Positions 11,828 to 24,074 of a stretch of 64,000 bases of DNA are shown here, piece by piece. This DNA is from Argentina anserina (taxonomy: Eukaryota > Streptophyta > Magnoliopsida > Rosales > Rosaceae), in NCBI RefSeq assembly GCF_933775445.1, contig NC_065873.1, positions 4,712,001 through 4,776,000 on the forward strand, given 5' to 3'. Numbering within the stretch: position 1 is the stretch's first letter; each line of letters opens with the position of its first letter. Both the position numbers and the translations under genes were made by a program. The notes under the pieces were generated by a model. The model was not told the origin of the DNA and did not search any database. It was given only the letters and a program-made list of their open reading frames with translations.

Positions 11828-11834
11828 TATATAA
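11828..11834 (+). promoter_or_regulatory. TATA box of the TNL gene
   Basis: The motif TATATAAG lies 83-89 bp upstream of the proposed start codon at 11917, a normal distance for a plant core promoter with a short leader. Confidence 0.55.
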
Positions 11835-11916
11835 GAGATAGTCCTTGACATAATCAATACTTACCATCCTAAATTGCCATTCAATCTCCTCACTCATTCT
11901 GCTGCAATCGAACAAT

Positions 11917-14900
11917 ATGGATTCGAGCACACCTCAATTCGGAACCTCTTCTTCCTCTTCATCTTCTTCTTCTTCCACCCATTCATTCACACACGATGTT
12001 TTTCTGAGCTTCAGAGGTCCAGATACGCGCAACAATATCACATGCCAATTGCACAGAGCTTTGGTTGACAAGGGTATCTACACCTTCATTGATAATGACC
12101 TTACAAGAGGAAAAGATATCTCAAATGAGCTTCTCCAAGTAATTGAAGGTTCAAGGATTGCCATTGTTGTATTCTCTGCAAACTATGCATATTCAAAGTG
12201 GTGCTTGGAGGAGCTCGTTAAGATCTTTCAGTGTAAAGAGTCCAAGCAACAAATCGTTTACCCTATTTTCTACAAGGTACAACCCTCGGAGATACGATAC
12301 CAGAAGGGCCACTTTGGTGAGGGAATTGCTCACCTTAGCAAATACAAGGATAACTTGGAAAAGGTGGAGAGTTGGAAGGCAGTTCTTAGAGAAGCAGCAA
12401 CTTTGTCTGGGTGGCTCATCATGGAAGGAGGGTACGTACGCTCACTCGATCTCAACCATCTCAACTTTATAAAATTACATTCCACCGTTACACATAGTTG
12501 ACATGTTAATAGATTGTATAGTGTAAGATTAATAGTTTAAAACGATCCATGCATCAATTATTAGTTTCACACTTTCGATCACAAGCTAACCCGGGAGTAA
12601 AATCGTCTATAACAAAAATTATTCTAAAATCTCCTTCAAATATTTTTTTTTCCCTAAAATCTTTAGTATGATGCAGTCTGTCATTGATCTGTCCAATAAA
12701 AGAACTAGACATGTAGGAACATTTAAACTAAATATTTCATATGATTTGCCTTTTGTAGACATGAAGCAACTGTCCTTGATGAAATTGTTAAAGAGATATC
12801 ATCCAAACTAATGAAATACACCTCTTTGGATGTGGCAACATATCCTGTTGGAATAGAATCTCGTGTGGAAAACGTAGTTAAGCTTCTAAATGTTGCAGAA
12901 GATGATCCTCAAATGATAGGGATATGGGGAGTTGGCGGAATAGGAAAGACAACACTTGCAAAAGCTGTTTACAATTCAATTAGCAATATGTTTGAACATA
13001 GCTGTTTCCTATCAATTGTTAAGGAAGAATCATCTTCACATGGAGATGGAGCTCTTGTCAAGCTACAAAACATTTTGCTTTCTAAGATTATAGAGAGGAA
13101 TCCACCTAAGTTGACCAATATTGATGAAGGAATCAATTTGCTGAAGAAAAACCTAAGCAAAAAAAGAGTTCTATTAGTTCTTGATGATGTTACAAACATT
13201 AAACAATTAAGAAAACTTGCTGGAGGGTGTGATTGGTTTGGTCCAAGAAGTAGAGTGATCATAACAACAAGAGATAAGAATTGCCTAGAGGCTCATAGCG
13301 TCAAGAAAATATATGATGCCAAGGAATTAGATGATGTAGAAGCTTTGAAGCTCTTCAGTTTTAATGCCTTTAGAGGAAATATATATATAGATGAATTCTC
13401 TGACCTTGCACAGAGCGTAGTACGTTATGCAAAAGGAATTCCATTAGTGTTGGAAGTTTTGGGGTCAGATCTATGTAGTAAAAGTAAGGATGAGTGGGAA
13501 GATGCATTAAAGTATTACAAAAAATATCCTAAACAAAAGGTTCAAGAAATTCTCCAAAGGAGTTACGAGGGATTGGAGCATGGAGTAAAAGAAGTTTTTC
13601 TTCACATTGCATGTTTTTTCAAGAATTACAGACATAGGGAGGTGATAACTATTCTACGATGTTGTGACCTGAATCCCACGTTTGCTCTCAAAGTCCTCAA
13701 AGAGAAGGCCTTAATCAAATTTCAAATTGACCCTTTTTGGAAGGAGAATATCATTTGGATGCATGACCTTATAGAAGACATGGGAAAAGAAATTGTTCGG
13801 CGAGAGTCTCCTAATGAGCCAGGACGCCGAAGTAGACTCTGGAATTATGAAGATGTTTATAAAGTTCTTGAGGATAACAAAGTCAGTAAGATTTTGATAT
13901 TATTGTAAATATTTATTTATCATGAGATATTTAAAATTATATTAAACATGATTTTTAACTTCTTAATTCAACCTTCTGTTGTTTATTGTTAGGGGACGGA
14001 TAAAATTAAGGGTATCGTGTTGGATCCGGAAGCTCAACAAAAAATACGGTTAAACAGCGGTAGCTTCAAAAACATGAAAAATCTTCAAATTCTTGAAGTA
14101 CTCAACTTGGATAAACTTGATGCAGAAGTTCAATTGGATTATCTCCCCGACGAGTTGAGGGCCATTAATTGGACTGATACTTCATTACAATCGTTGCCAG
14201 CGAATTTTAATCCGAGGAAACTTGGTATGCTGCACATGAAGGGGCCCTGCACGATTCCACTAGTGAACCAGGGATTCAAGGTATTTGCAATGCATCGCTC
14301 ACACCTTGCTGTATTTTAACTTCGACTTACCACTTAAGCCTCTTTATTAATTTTGTTCCCTTTCTCCCGGACAGAATATGCCACATTTGAAATCTATCCA
14401 ATTGTGGTCTGGTCGTGGTCTAGCAACAATTCCCGATTTATCTGGTTTAACAAGCCTGGAGAGATTATCCATACGCTATTGCAATGATTTAGTTGAAGTT
14501 CATCCTTCGGTTGGCCGTCTCGATAAGCTGACCCATTTGGAAATTACATTTTGTAAGAATCTCTGGATGTTTCCTAATAAAATAAAGTTGAAATCTTTGG
14601 AAACTCTGGATCTATCTAATTACCCGCTTGCGTTCTTCCCTAAAATTGAGGGAGAGATGAAGTCTCTGAGTCGCCTGAGTTTGAGTTGCACTCGCATTAA
14701 AAAGCTACCATGCTCGGTTGGAAATCTCACAGGCCTCAAATCCTTGTCCTTATATTCTTGCCATGATCTTACGAATGTCCCGTCTAGTATCTTCTATAAA
14801 TTGCAACGTCTGGAGGATCTTGATCTACGGAAGTGCGATAACCTTGTTACGTTTCCAACAATGTCAGTAACACTAGCTCCACCGGTCTTTTCAGCGAGAT

Positions 14901-16174
14901 TACGACGAGTTCGCCTGAACGGTTGCCAGAGGCTTGAAGAAATTTCAGAATTTGCACGAGAAATAGAATCCTTAGACGTGACTGGATGCAGGAGTTTGGA
15001 AGGAATTTCACATTTGTCAAACAATTTGGAGTCGACGGATCAAAAAATGATGGCTCGAATCGAATTGACTGACTGCCAAAAGCTCTGCGACAATCTGGCT
15101 GGTCGACTAGTATCAAAGGTTGCAGTTGACAACAAGCTACTACTAAGTCATGTGCTCAAGAAGAGAAATACAATGCCATCATCTGAAGATTTGATGGGAG
15201 AGGCTGAGAAATTGACGGCTCTGTTGTCTTTATTCATCTCTTGTGCGAATTCTGAAGAATTTCTAGTAAAATTTCCAGCAAGTGCTCCAATTCCAAACTG
15301 GCTCAGCCACCGTCATGATGTCGAATATGCTGCAAATGAGGAGCATGAGTTTTTTATTAAAATTCCTCAAAATGTCAATTGGGACAGCACAGGGTTGGCT
15401 CTCTGCATGAGTCGCCGGTTTGTTGGTATGTATAAATCTGATGATAGATTTCCGGAATATTATCAAGACAGTGAAGAAAAGTTGTATCGCCACAGGCGAG
15501 AGATTTACATCAATGGAGTGAGATTTCATGATGAAGGGCTGGAACCAGGTCACCTATGGCTGCACTATATTCCAATAAAAACAATAAAGAGGAGGTTGGG
15601 TGAGAGTGGGATGCCGCCGCCTGATACGCTTCGAGTTCGGTTTTGTTATTACATTTTCTTCGAGGGAAGCTGCGGGGTCCAGCTGATCGAAGACAGAGCA
15701 GCTGTGTTGCAGGTCATTGGGTATGTTTTTTTTAACGTGTTTTGTTGCTTCTCTTAAATCCTATTTTTCATTCTAATAAAATCAAAATCATATACTTGAA
15801 TCAGAAACGCATTTAGTAGTCTTCCTGATTGGCAAGAAGAGGCCTATCAAAAGATCAAAGTCATGAAGGAGACTTACATGCCCGAATTGTATGAAATGTA
15901 CCAGAAAGTTGTTAGTTCAGTTCAGGAGCAAGAGTTGCTTCCACCAGATCAAGATAAGCTTGAGAAGCTAAAAGTGTTTGAGACCATGTTGGAGTGCCTT
16001 ATTACAGTGTTACTGCATCCCAAAGTTAACATTTCACCTGATTTGAAGGAGGATTTGGTTTTACATGAGAATCGGATGATAAATTTTATTCGTGCAAACA
16101 AACTGGGTGTACCTGTTTCTTCTCTGCCTGTTTCTTCTCTCCATCTTCCCCCATCTGAGATGCATGATTACTGA
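11917..16174 (+). CDS. TIR-NBS-LRR (TNL) disease-resistance protein
   Basis: Intracellular immune receptor. The exon model is 11917-12431, 12759-13881, 13993-14280, 14375-15720 and 15805-16174. All junctions are GT..AG, the phases fit, and the product is about 1,213 residues. A Ser-rich leader precedes the TIR domain (DVFLSFRGPDTR from residue 27). TIR keeps SKWCLEEL, whose glutamate is the NADase catalytic residue in this family. The NB-ARC domain shows the P-loop GVGGIGKTT (~230), kinase-2 RVLLVLDDV (~309), RNBS-B SRVIITTRD, GIPL in place of GLPL, and MHDL (~506) followed by the TNL-typical EIVRRESPNEPGRRSRLW. Leucine-rich repeats cover roughly 560-900, then a C-JID/post-LRR region (PIPNWLSH... 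~945) and a charged C-terminal extension. No frameshift is seen, so the gene looks intact. A copia LTR starts 128 bp after the stop codon and may supply or disturb the 3' end of the transcript. Confidence 0.9.
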
Positions 16175-16301
16175 GATATTGATGATATTGTAGCCGTTTG
16201 GAGCAGTTTGGAGCATCTGGATTCTGTTGCATAGTTGTTAGTGAAGTCTTGTGTGATTGGGGTTCATCTCTTTAGAGACACAGATCCACTTAGTGAGGGA
16301 C

Positions 16302-16456
16302 TGTTAGTTGTTGAGGGTGGTTAGAGTACTTTTCTGGTTTTCTCTCTACACCCATTTGGTGTATATATATTGATTATATTCACTAGACTTGTAAGTTTTA
16401 TATATTCATCATATCAATATAATTGAGTTTAAATTTTCTCATCATGAATTTCTTCA
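16302..16456 (+). mobile_element. 5' LTR of copia element
   Basis: This 155 bp sequence starts TGTTAG and ends TTCTTCA. It is followed directly by tggtattagagcag, which matches the usual initiator-Met-tRNA primer site (TGGTATCAGAGC) with one mismatch. I could not find a matching 3' LTR in the window. Confidence 0.65.
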
Positions 16457-18077
16457 TGGTATTAGAGCAGTGATCCTCATAGGACATGTTAGAGATCATT
16501 CTAGTGGTTTTGAAATTATTGTCACTGATGCATTACTAGTGAGAACTGAGTATGTAGATGGAGGTTCAATTAGAGCATTGTTTCCACTAGACTCAATCAG
16601 TTCAATTTCTTGAACTGGTCGAGAAACATGGTACTTGCAATTGGAGGAAGATCCAGACTGAGTTACATCAAAGAAAACAAGATTCCAACTATAGATTCTG
16701 ACAACTTTGAGAAAAAGTTGAGCAAGGATCAATAAGTTCGAGCATGGATTCTCAATTCCATGGAGCCAAGCATCACAGAAGTTTTCAACTACCATGAGTT
16801 TGCATATGATTTGTGGGAAGCACTAAAGGATCTATATGGAAGTGTCAACAACTCTGCACGAGTGTTTCAACTTCAAAGAGATCCTTTTGAGATTCAACAA
16901 GGTACAAGTCCTTTTGTTCACCATCTTGGTATTTTAAAATCAAAATGGAATGAGATTGATCTTCTCAGACCTTTTACCATTGATGGAGTCATATTGAGGA
17001 AAAGAGCTGAAGAAGACAAGGTCTTTCAACTCCTAGCATGTCTAGGACCAAACTATGAGGATTTGAGGAGTCACCTCATGATGAGCTCAGAGTTTCCAAG
17101 TCTTACTACTGTCACTGGTGCCATTCATAGATAGGAAACACGCAAAAAAGTTATGAATGTTGAGGTAAGGTCTAGAAGCACTAATGCTAGAGCATTTGCT
17201 GCAAGAAAGCCTGCAACAAAGGAGGTTGGGTCTGGAAGCACTGATTATAGAGCATTTACTGCAAGCAAGCCTGCATCAAATAATTGAGTTTACAAGGGAA
17301 GAACACCTGATCTAAAGTGCACATATTGTGAGTCCAATAGAAGAGTTGGTATTGGTCACCAGAAAGAAACGTGTTGGATTTTGCATCCAGAATTAAGCCT
17401 AAGTGGAATGATGGTCAGAAGAGTTATGTGCACAAGTCCACTCCCAAGGAAAATTTGAGCAGTGTCTTAGATCAAATGGTGAACTACATTGCAAATCCAA
17501 TAACTCTTATCAATGAGTTTGCCAACTTCATCAATAGCAGGCAAGAAGCCATGAAAAATAATGGCAGTGGGAATGCAACAGCTTTGCTTGGCAAATTTGC
17601 AGATTTTTTGGATAATTTTAATCTTATTCATGAGAAAGACATTCCAGGTATCATCACTGATCTTTCTACTATTTTAGATATTAGCAAAAATGGTGATGTT
17701 TGGATAGTGGACTCAAGAGACTCAAAACATATCACAAATGCTTCTACAAACTTGAATTTTTTTGAAAAACTTAAAAAAAAACCCCTCTCATGTCTCAATT
17801 GCAAATGGAAGTTTTGTTCCGGTCTGTGGAAAAGGCAAATTACAACTTTTTTCCACAAATATTGAGTCAAATGTCTTGTTTATGCCAACATTCCCTTTTA
17901 AAACTTCTTTTAGTTGGAATAACAACTCGATTACTAGATTGTCTAGCTATTTTCTCATCTAATGACATCATTTTCCAGGACGGAGTCACAAAGATGAAGA
18001 TTGGTGAGGGATTCTTCTTAAATGGCCTATATTATATCTTCACCAGTCCAAGAATTTCATAATGTTTTCTATCTAAC
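16457..18077 (+). pseudogene. Ty1/copia retrotransposon, gag-protease part (decayed)
   Basis: This is the 5' half of a Ty1/copia polyprotein in broken frames. Gag (UBN2/retrotran_gag type) is seen at 16760-17134 (LWEALKDLYGS, LLACLGPNYEDLR). A CCHC zinc knuckle can be read near 17310-17390 (KCTYCES...GHQKETCW). The protease site reads WIVDSRDSKHIT at about 17700, where active copies carry D-S-G-A. Frames are interrupted by stops, and the element is split at 18077 by a nested insertion. It is inactive. Confidence 0.85.
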
Positions 18078-20174
18078 TGATAGGAGCACTTTGTGCTACG
18101 TTCTTAATATGTTTTTACCTCCATTTGTATTTTGCTTAGCCCTTATTATTGTATTATCGAGTCATTGAGTCACAATAGGAGTCTAGGACGGTTATGGATG
18201 TGTATTTGTGCTTAAACGAGTTAAAAACAAAGAATTGGTCTAGAGTCCTAGTTTGAGTAGGAATCCTTATAGGACTAGGAAACCTAGTTGAACTAGGAGT
18301 CTTCATCTTTCTACATTGATTGCATTGGCAATATCTTGAGAGTCCTATTTGCATTAGGAATCCTTGTTAGACAAGGAAACGTACCATTTGGGAAAGTCCT
18401 ACTTGAACTCAAACTCTTATTATGAAACTTTCCTAAATGAACTTTCTTGTTCTAGTAACTTACTTGTTCTAGTAAGTTTCTTTTTTTGCAAATTAGAAAC
18501 TTTCCTAATCTAGTTGAGCTCATCTATTACATATGTCTTTTTAAGACAACTATTGTCTAGATTAAGACATTATTTTCGAATGAATTATCTTCTTCACATT
18601 AATTTTGATTTTTATTTTCAGATTAAAGAGATAATTCATGGGAAAAGAAAGAGGCACGAATTGGAGAATTTCAAGGAGTCATATTCCATGTTGGAAAAGA
18701 ATAGAGCACGGCAAGGAGCTTGAAGATGAAGCTACTCATGTTTTCAGCCCATGTCCAAGAAGAAAAAGGAGAGTCCAGCCGTGTTATCTATGCATGAGAG
18801 AAATATGGAGCCGTGAGCTACAAGGAGTCACACATACACGGATTAGAGGAAGAGAAGGACATGATTCTGTCCAAGTTTATTGAGGAAAAGAAGGGAATTC
18901 AGCTGTGCATTTAAAGATAGAGCCGTGTGCATCTATTCAACCAATGAGAAGAGTCCAGCCGTGTGTAACCCTAGAGAATCAAGGAGATAAGAGCTTATTC
19001 TACAAGAAACAAGGGCAGCCATTTGATCCCATCATGGCAGCAACATCACAACCGTGAATACATGGATCAGCCCATCAAAACCCTAGCACCCTCTCCTCTC
19101 CTCCTTCCTCTATAAAAGGCACGGCCTCTCTTCATAATTGGCATCTCCATTCTCTCACAAATCCAAGCCGAAACCCTGCCAAAATACCCAGAAAATTCGA
19201 GCCAAAAACTTCATCCATTCTCCACCAAGCCGAGCTCCCCCTCTTGCCTCTCCAAATCCGAATTCATCTTGCTCCATCCTTCAAGGTTTCTAATATGTGA
19301 TTCATCCATGGCTTGTAATTTTTATTTAGGTTTTCTACAATTTTCGATTTTATTGTATGAATTCTTGAATGACCTTTTTGGTTTCATATATGAAGAATAT
19401 AATTTCAGATTTCTTTGGTTTTATGTTTTGATTATATGAACTCATGGGATTTATATGTATGCCGTGTATAATGAATTAGGGCAGTAGGTTTTCGAAATTA
19501 ATATAGGTTTTATTTCAATTTATTCCTTGAATTTGTACATCTAAATCAATGATTGAGGAAGCCAAGGCCATGGTTCTCCTAGGGTTGCGATTTAATTCAC
19601 CAAAGTGTTCATTTATTGAATAGGCGCTTCGTGTTTCAATTATTGATACTTGTTTAGGGTTGTGATAGTTCTAGGAATTTGCATGTTTAATCAAGATGAG
19701 TGACGCCATGCTTGCTTACATGTTTCCAATTCGACTTATTGTGCTTATGTGCTACTTTGTTGTTTAACTAGTACGCTTCATTATGTTGGACTCTCTTTAG
19801 CATATGTTTAGGATTGAACGCTTCGTTGATTCTAAATAAATAAGAAGTCTTAACGATTAGATGAACCGCTTCGGACTCTAATTAGAATTGGAATTGAAAT
19901 GGACTTAAGAAGAATCGAAAATACTTGCTGCCTATATGTTGTTCTATGCGTGTCATACATGTTTCTTGAGTAGAATTCGTGTTTTGGTTATGTGATGAAT
20001 GGTTGATCAATTGTATATAAGTAATTTAGGATTTATTTTAAGTAGTAGTTTTACAATCCAAATCAAATCCCCCAATAACATAATAAGTTTTGAGGCCCTT
20101 TTGATTCCTCGGACTGAATGATCACTGCTTATTATATACTAACGATGATATTTTTCAGGGTATTTTATAGATGT
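18078..20174. mobile_element. Nested 2.1 kb LTR-like insertion
   Basis: This non-coding stretch interrupts the copia polyprotein between the end of the protease region and the GAG-pre-integrase motif LWYKRLAHPS. It starts TGATAGGAGCAC, holds a strong TATA box (tataaaaggc at 19111) in a GC-richer promoter-like stretch, and then about 1 kb of leader-like AT-rich DNA. The hexamer TCTAAC occurs just outside both proposed borders (18072-18077 and 20175-20180). A solo LTR of a large Gypsy-type element is the likeliest reading, but the expected CA end is missing. Confidence 0.5.
19111..19120 (+). promoter_or_regulatory. TATA box within nested LTR-like element
   Basis: The sequence tataaaaggc sits after a CT-rich stretch and about 25-30 bp before tctcttcataattgg, in the layout of an LTR promoter (U3/R border). 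Confidence 0.5.
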
Positions 20175-21945
20175 TCTAACAAAATGCTCTATCACCAACT
20201 CCAAGTCAGGATCTTAGCAATTTTTGTGGTACAAACGGCTTGCTCATCCTTCCTTTCCTATCTTATCTAGGATATTTGCAGATTTTTGTAAGTTTGCTAA
20301 TGAGTGTGAAATCTGTCATATGTCAAAACAAACTAGAGCTCTTTTTTCTATTTCACACTCTCGAGCAACCAAGCCTTTTGAGCTTGTTCACTCTGATGTA
20401 TGGGGTCCTGCCTCAGTTAATTCATTTGATGGATATCGTTTTGATGTGACTTTCATTGATTATTACACTCGTTTCACCTTTGTGTATCTATCTTGAGATC
20501 TAATAATGGCACTGAGTGCACTTCTAATACATGACTAATTATCTAAGTGAACATTGCATTATACATCAAACTAGTTGTATAGGCACGCCACAAAAAAAGA
20601 TGGCATTGTAGAAAGAAAAAATTGAGATTTACTTGAAAAGGCTAGAGCTTTTTTGCTGCAAAATCAAGTTCCAAAACGGTTTTGGTCTCAAGCAGTTCAA
20701 ACAGCTGCATACTTGATAAACAGATTACCAAGTAGTGTACTTGAATTTAAATCTACATTTGAAGTTCTTAAAGGAAGAAATATAGATATAAATCATCTTA
20801 GAACTTTTTGCTGTATATATTTTTTGCATGTTCAAGCTAATAAAAGATATAAGTTTGATCCGAGGGCAGTAAAATGCATGTTTCTTGGATATTCATCAAC
20901 ACAAAAAGGATATCAGTGTTACAATCCTGCAACTAGGAAGATAATTGTGTCCAAAGATGTGCAATTTCATGAAAATTTTCCATTTTATTATGGAACTGAT
21001 GATCAACTTCAAGGGGAGTATCTCAGTGACTTATTCCCTTCTCCAATGCACTCTGAGTTTAATGAGATTGTTGAGGATCATACAACAACTCAAGAGTTCC
21101 CTTATGCTGCAACTCATGATGATCAGAGAGAGCAAACTGTAGTTCTTAATGAGACGAACTTGCACAGCCCTCTCCTACTTCAACTGGGAGAAATCAACTT
21201 GTTCAGTCATCACCTATTGTGCCTAGAAGAAATCCTCCTAGAACCAGAAATCCTCGTGAAAGGCTAAAAGAGTTTGTTACTTATGCTACACGCTATCCAA
21301 TTGATCTTGGTTTTGAAAAACTAAATTTCGTTCAATGTGCTTTTCTCTGTAAAATTCTTACAAATCATGAGCCAAGAAGTTTTCCTAATGCAATGCAGTA
21401 TCCTAAGTGGTAGAGAGCTATGCAAGATGAATTGCAGGCTTTAGACGACAACAAACATGGAGTATTGTCCCTCTTCCCAAAGGGCAGAAGCTTATTGGTG
21501 CTAGGTGAATTTACATGCTCAAATACAACTCTGATGGTTCTCTTGAGAGACATAAAAGCTTGCTTGGTAGCTAGGGGCTTCACACAGACCTTTGGGGTTG
21601 AATATAAAAAAACATTTGCACCAATAGCAAAGATGAACACTATAAGAGTACTTATATCTGTTGCTATAAATTCTTGTTGGTCTTTATCTCAAATGGATGT
21701 CAAAAATGCATTCTTGCATGGTGAACTAGAAGAGGATATGTATATGACCATTCCTCTAGGTCATCCAAGAGAAAATGAAGTTGGCATGGTCTATAAACTC
21801 CATAAAGCCTTGTATGGATTGAAGCAATCACCACGAGCTTGGTATTCTAAGCTCAGTTATGTTCTCATTTCCTCACGATTTCAAAGAAGTCATTCTAATT
21901 CTTCTTTGTTTGTCAAGAATAGCACAGTTGGAAAATTGGTGCTTC
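20175..21945 (+). pseudogene. Ty1/copia retrotransposon, integrase-RT part (truncated)
   Basis: This continues the copia polyprotein after the nested insertion. The GAG-pre-integrase motif LWYKRLAHPS and zinc-finger cysteines CEICHMSK are seen near 20224-20330. The integrase core follows (PFELVHSDVWGP...FIDYYTRFTFVYL), then RFWSQAVQTAAYLINRLPSS with the chromodomain-like FLGYSSTQKGYQCYNP. RVT_2 is at about 21420-21930 (KACLVARGFTQTFGVEYKKTFAP, SQMDVKNAFLHGEL, YGLKQSPRAWY). Sequence similarity ends after GKLV, before the YVDD catalytic motif and RNase H, so the 3' end is deleted. Stops and frameshifts are present. Confidence 0.88.
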
Positions 21946-22716
21946 TTGAAACCCTTCTTCCTCACTCCTCACTTGCAAAATTTAAGAACATTAAATTGTA
22001 ATAAAGAGAGAAACTCTTTCTCTTCACTGTATTGATTGTTCTATTACAAATCACATACAACCTGCAATACAAGTAAATACATGAATGTTACTCTTCTTAT
22101 GCTTTTGCTTCTGATATTGCTACTTTTTTGTCACATATCTCAAAGTAGAAAAACACCATATATATATATACTTTACCAGGATTCATTTATCCCTTGACAT
22201 GATCATCACCTACGTACCAGTGGTGATGCAAGAAAACAACATATAGTACATACTACATATGATGCAATGCTACATATATATATATATATATATATATGCT
22301 ATCATGCCAAGCTGGTTTTGGTTTCTTTGTTCCCTAATATAATTGGCTATAATCCTATTCTATCATGTCATAAAACTATCTCACCTTTCCTTGCAATATT
22401 ACATATACAAGCAATATATTATTGTTGTATTCTGTGTATGTTTTGTTACTTGTGAGATGAAATCTGAACTATAATTTGCGTCACCACCTACAGGGCATGC
22501 TACATTGGCCTCTATAAGGAGAATCAATGGGGACTTTAGATTAACAAGTTGTCTTCGTGGGTATTGGCATGGGTAGCAATAGCATTTTATAGTCTCAATA
22601 TATATAGTAAAGCTACTTTTCTCTACTTATATGAGATTAAGAAACAATGATAATAACATAGGTAGCATTTTATAGTCTCAGTTTCCTTTTAGGCCTCACA
22701 GCATTCAAAGACTCAA
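21946..22716. other. Intergenic DNA between copia remnant and PPR pseudogene
   Basis: AT-rich, with a TA-dinucleotide run at about 22272-22300. No exon or element border could be assigned. Confidence 0.5.
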
Positions 22717-23469
22717 CTTTCCCGTCCCTGCAGCGCCCTTGCATCAGGGGTACTGTAAGTCACTTCATCTTAATGATCTTATCCATCTCACTCAAAAACG
22801 AAAATGCACGATCCATATTCCCATTAGCAGAATGACCACCAATCAAGGCATTGAACATCACAAGATCCAGCACAACACCCATACGTTGTATCTTCTCAAA
22901 CAAGTCATCCGCCTCGTTCATTCTCTTCCTTGTACTCAAAACATAAATAAGCGACGTACAAGTTTCCTTAGAGCATCTCCTGCGGTTAAGTCTTTTCTAC
23001 CACATGTGCATAACGGCTATAATTTGACAGTCAGAGCTCTTCTCCAACCGAAGAGTCATATACACATGGCGTTGGGTGGATTTGACATAGAGGCCTTCAC
23101 TGTCAAATTTGACATGCCGAGCCGCTCATGTCTTTTTATATTTTATCATTTCTTTCTCTCATCTCTTTCCTCCTCGTCCCTTTCCTTCTCTTGAAACGCA
23201 TCTGCAGAAATCAAAGACATCATCTTCTTCGAATTCTCCCTTTCTTCTACCTTTTGAACAAGTTCAATCATAATTTCCACCCACCTCTTGTTAAAAGGGA
23301 TAATGAAGTTGGCTTATCTTCTCTCGCTGCAAATACATCATCTTCTTACAAACCAAAGCCAAATTCGAACCCAGATTCTTCATACCCAGACCAATCAAAG
23401 CAAAATCGAATCGAAATTCATCATACCCAGACCAAACTACTAGCCTGAGAGGGGAAACAAAAGAAGATA

Positions 23470-23611
23470 AGGAAGATTGATCCATGGCATGTGTTCTCCA
23501 ATCACGAGTGGAATCAGAACTGGCCTTTCCTCGTCGGCTTCGCCATCACCGACACTCTCATCACCAAGTTCTCTCTCGGTCTCACTGGTATGTACTCACA
23601 CAAACGCACAC

Positions 23612-23701
<90 letters not shown>

Positions 23702-24074
23702 GAGTTGTTTTAATTCGATTGGTTTCACTTTGATTCACTTCAATTGTTTCCTTTCTGAATTTGAGGATTCGATACTTCAAAACCAATTCGTGTTCATTGT
23801 ATGTATATATATATATATATATAAGTGTTATAGTTGTTGTTTTTTAATCAATAGCGGTTCCTTGGCATTAATATATCACTGAAATGATTTGTTCTTGTTC
23901 CTAATTTTGTGCTCAGGGCTATTGCATGAAATGCTTCGGTCTTGTAAATGGGGGGTTCAAAATCAACTTGGAAGGTAGATATTGCATGTGACTGTTATTC
24001 CTTTTTTATGGGTTCTTGTTTTGCAGAGGAGGACACAAAGAACTATCCTTTCGTGCAGAGGCACAAGAAGCAAG
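23470..24074 (+). pseudogene. Captured fragment of mitochondrial ATP synthase 6 kDa subunit gene
   Basis: Exon 1 (23470-23587) reads RKIDPWHVFSNHEWNQNWPF followed by LVGFAITDTLITKFSLGLT. Exon 2 (24027-24074) continues EEDTKNYPFVQRHKKQ. The junction uses GTATGT and TTTTGCAG, and the split Glu codon is restored in phase. This matches the plant-specific ~55-residue 6 kDa subunit of mitochondrial F1Fo-ATP synthase (recognised from memory of the DPWPVF...WPFLVGF...EED.KNS.FVQRHK pattern). The expected ATG before RKIDPW is ATA (23467-23469), and a CT-repeat directly follows exon 2. It is probably not a functional gene. The retained intron shows capture from genomic DNA and not from cDNA. Confidence 0.8.
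23616..23698. repeat. (CT)n microsatellite, 83 bp
   Basis: Uninterrupted CT dinucleotides lie in the intron of the captured ATP synthase fragment. A shorter CT run follows exon 2 at about 24076-24099. Confidence 0.97.

Noticed and set aside
23477..23882. Frames with long Ser-Leu runs
   Set aside because: They are translations of the CT microsatellite within the intron of the captured ATP synthase piece.
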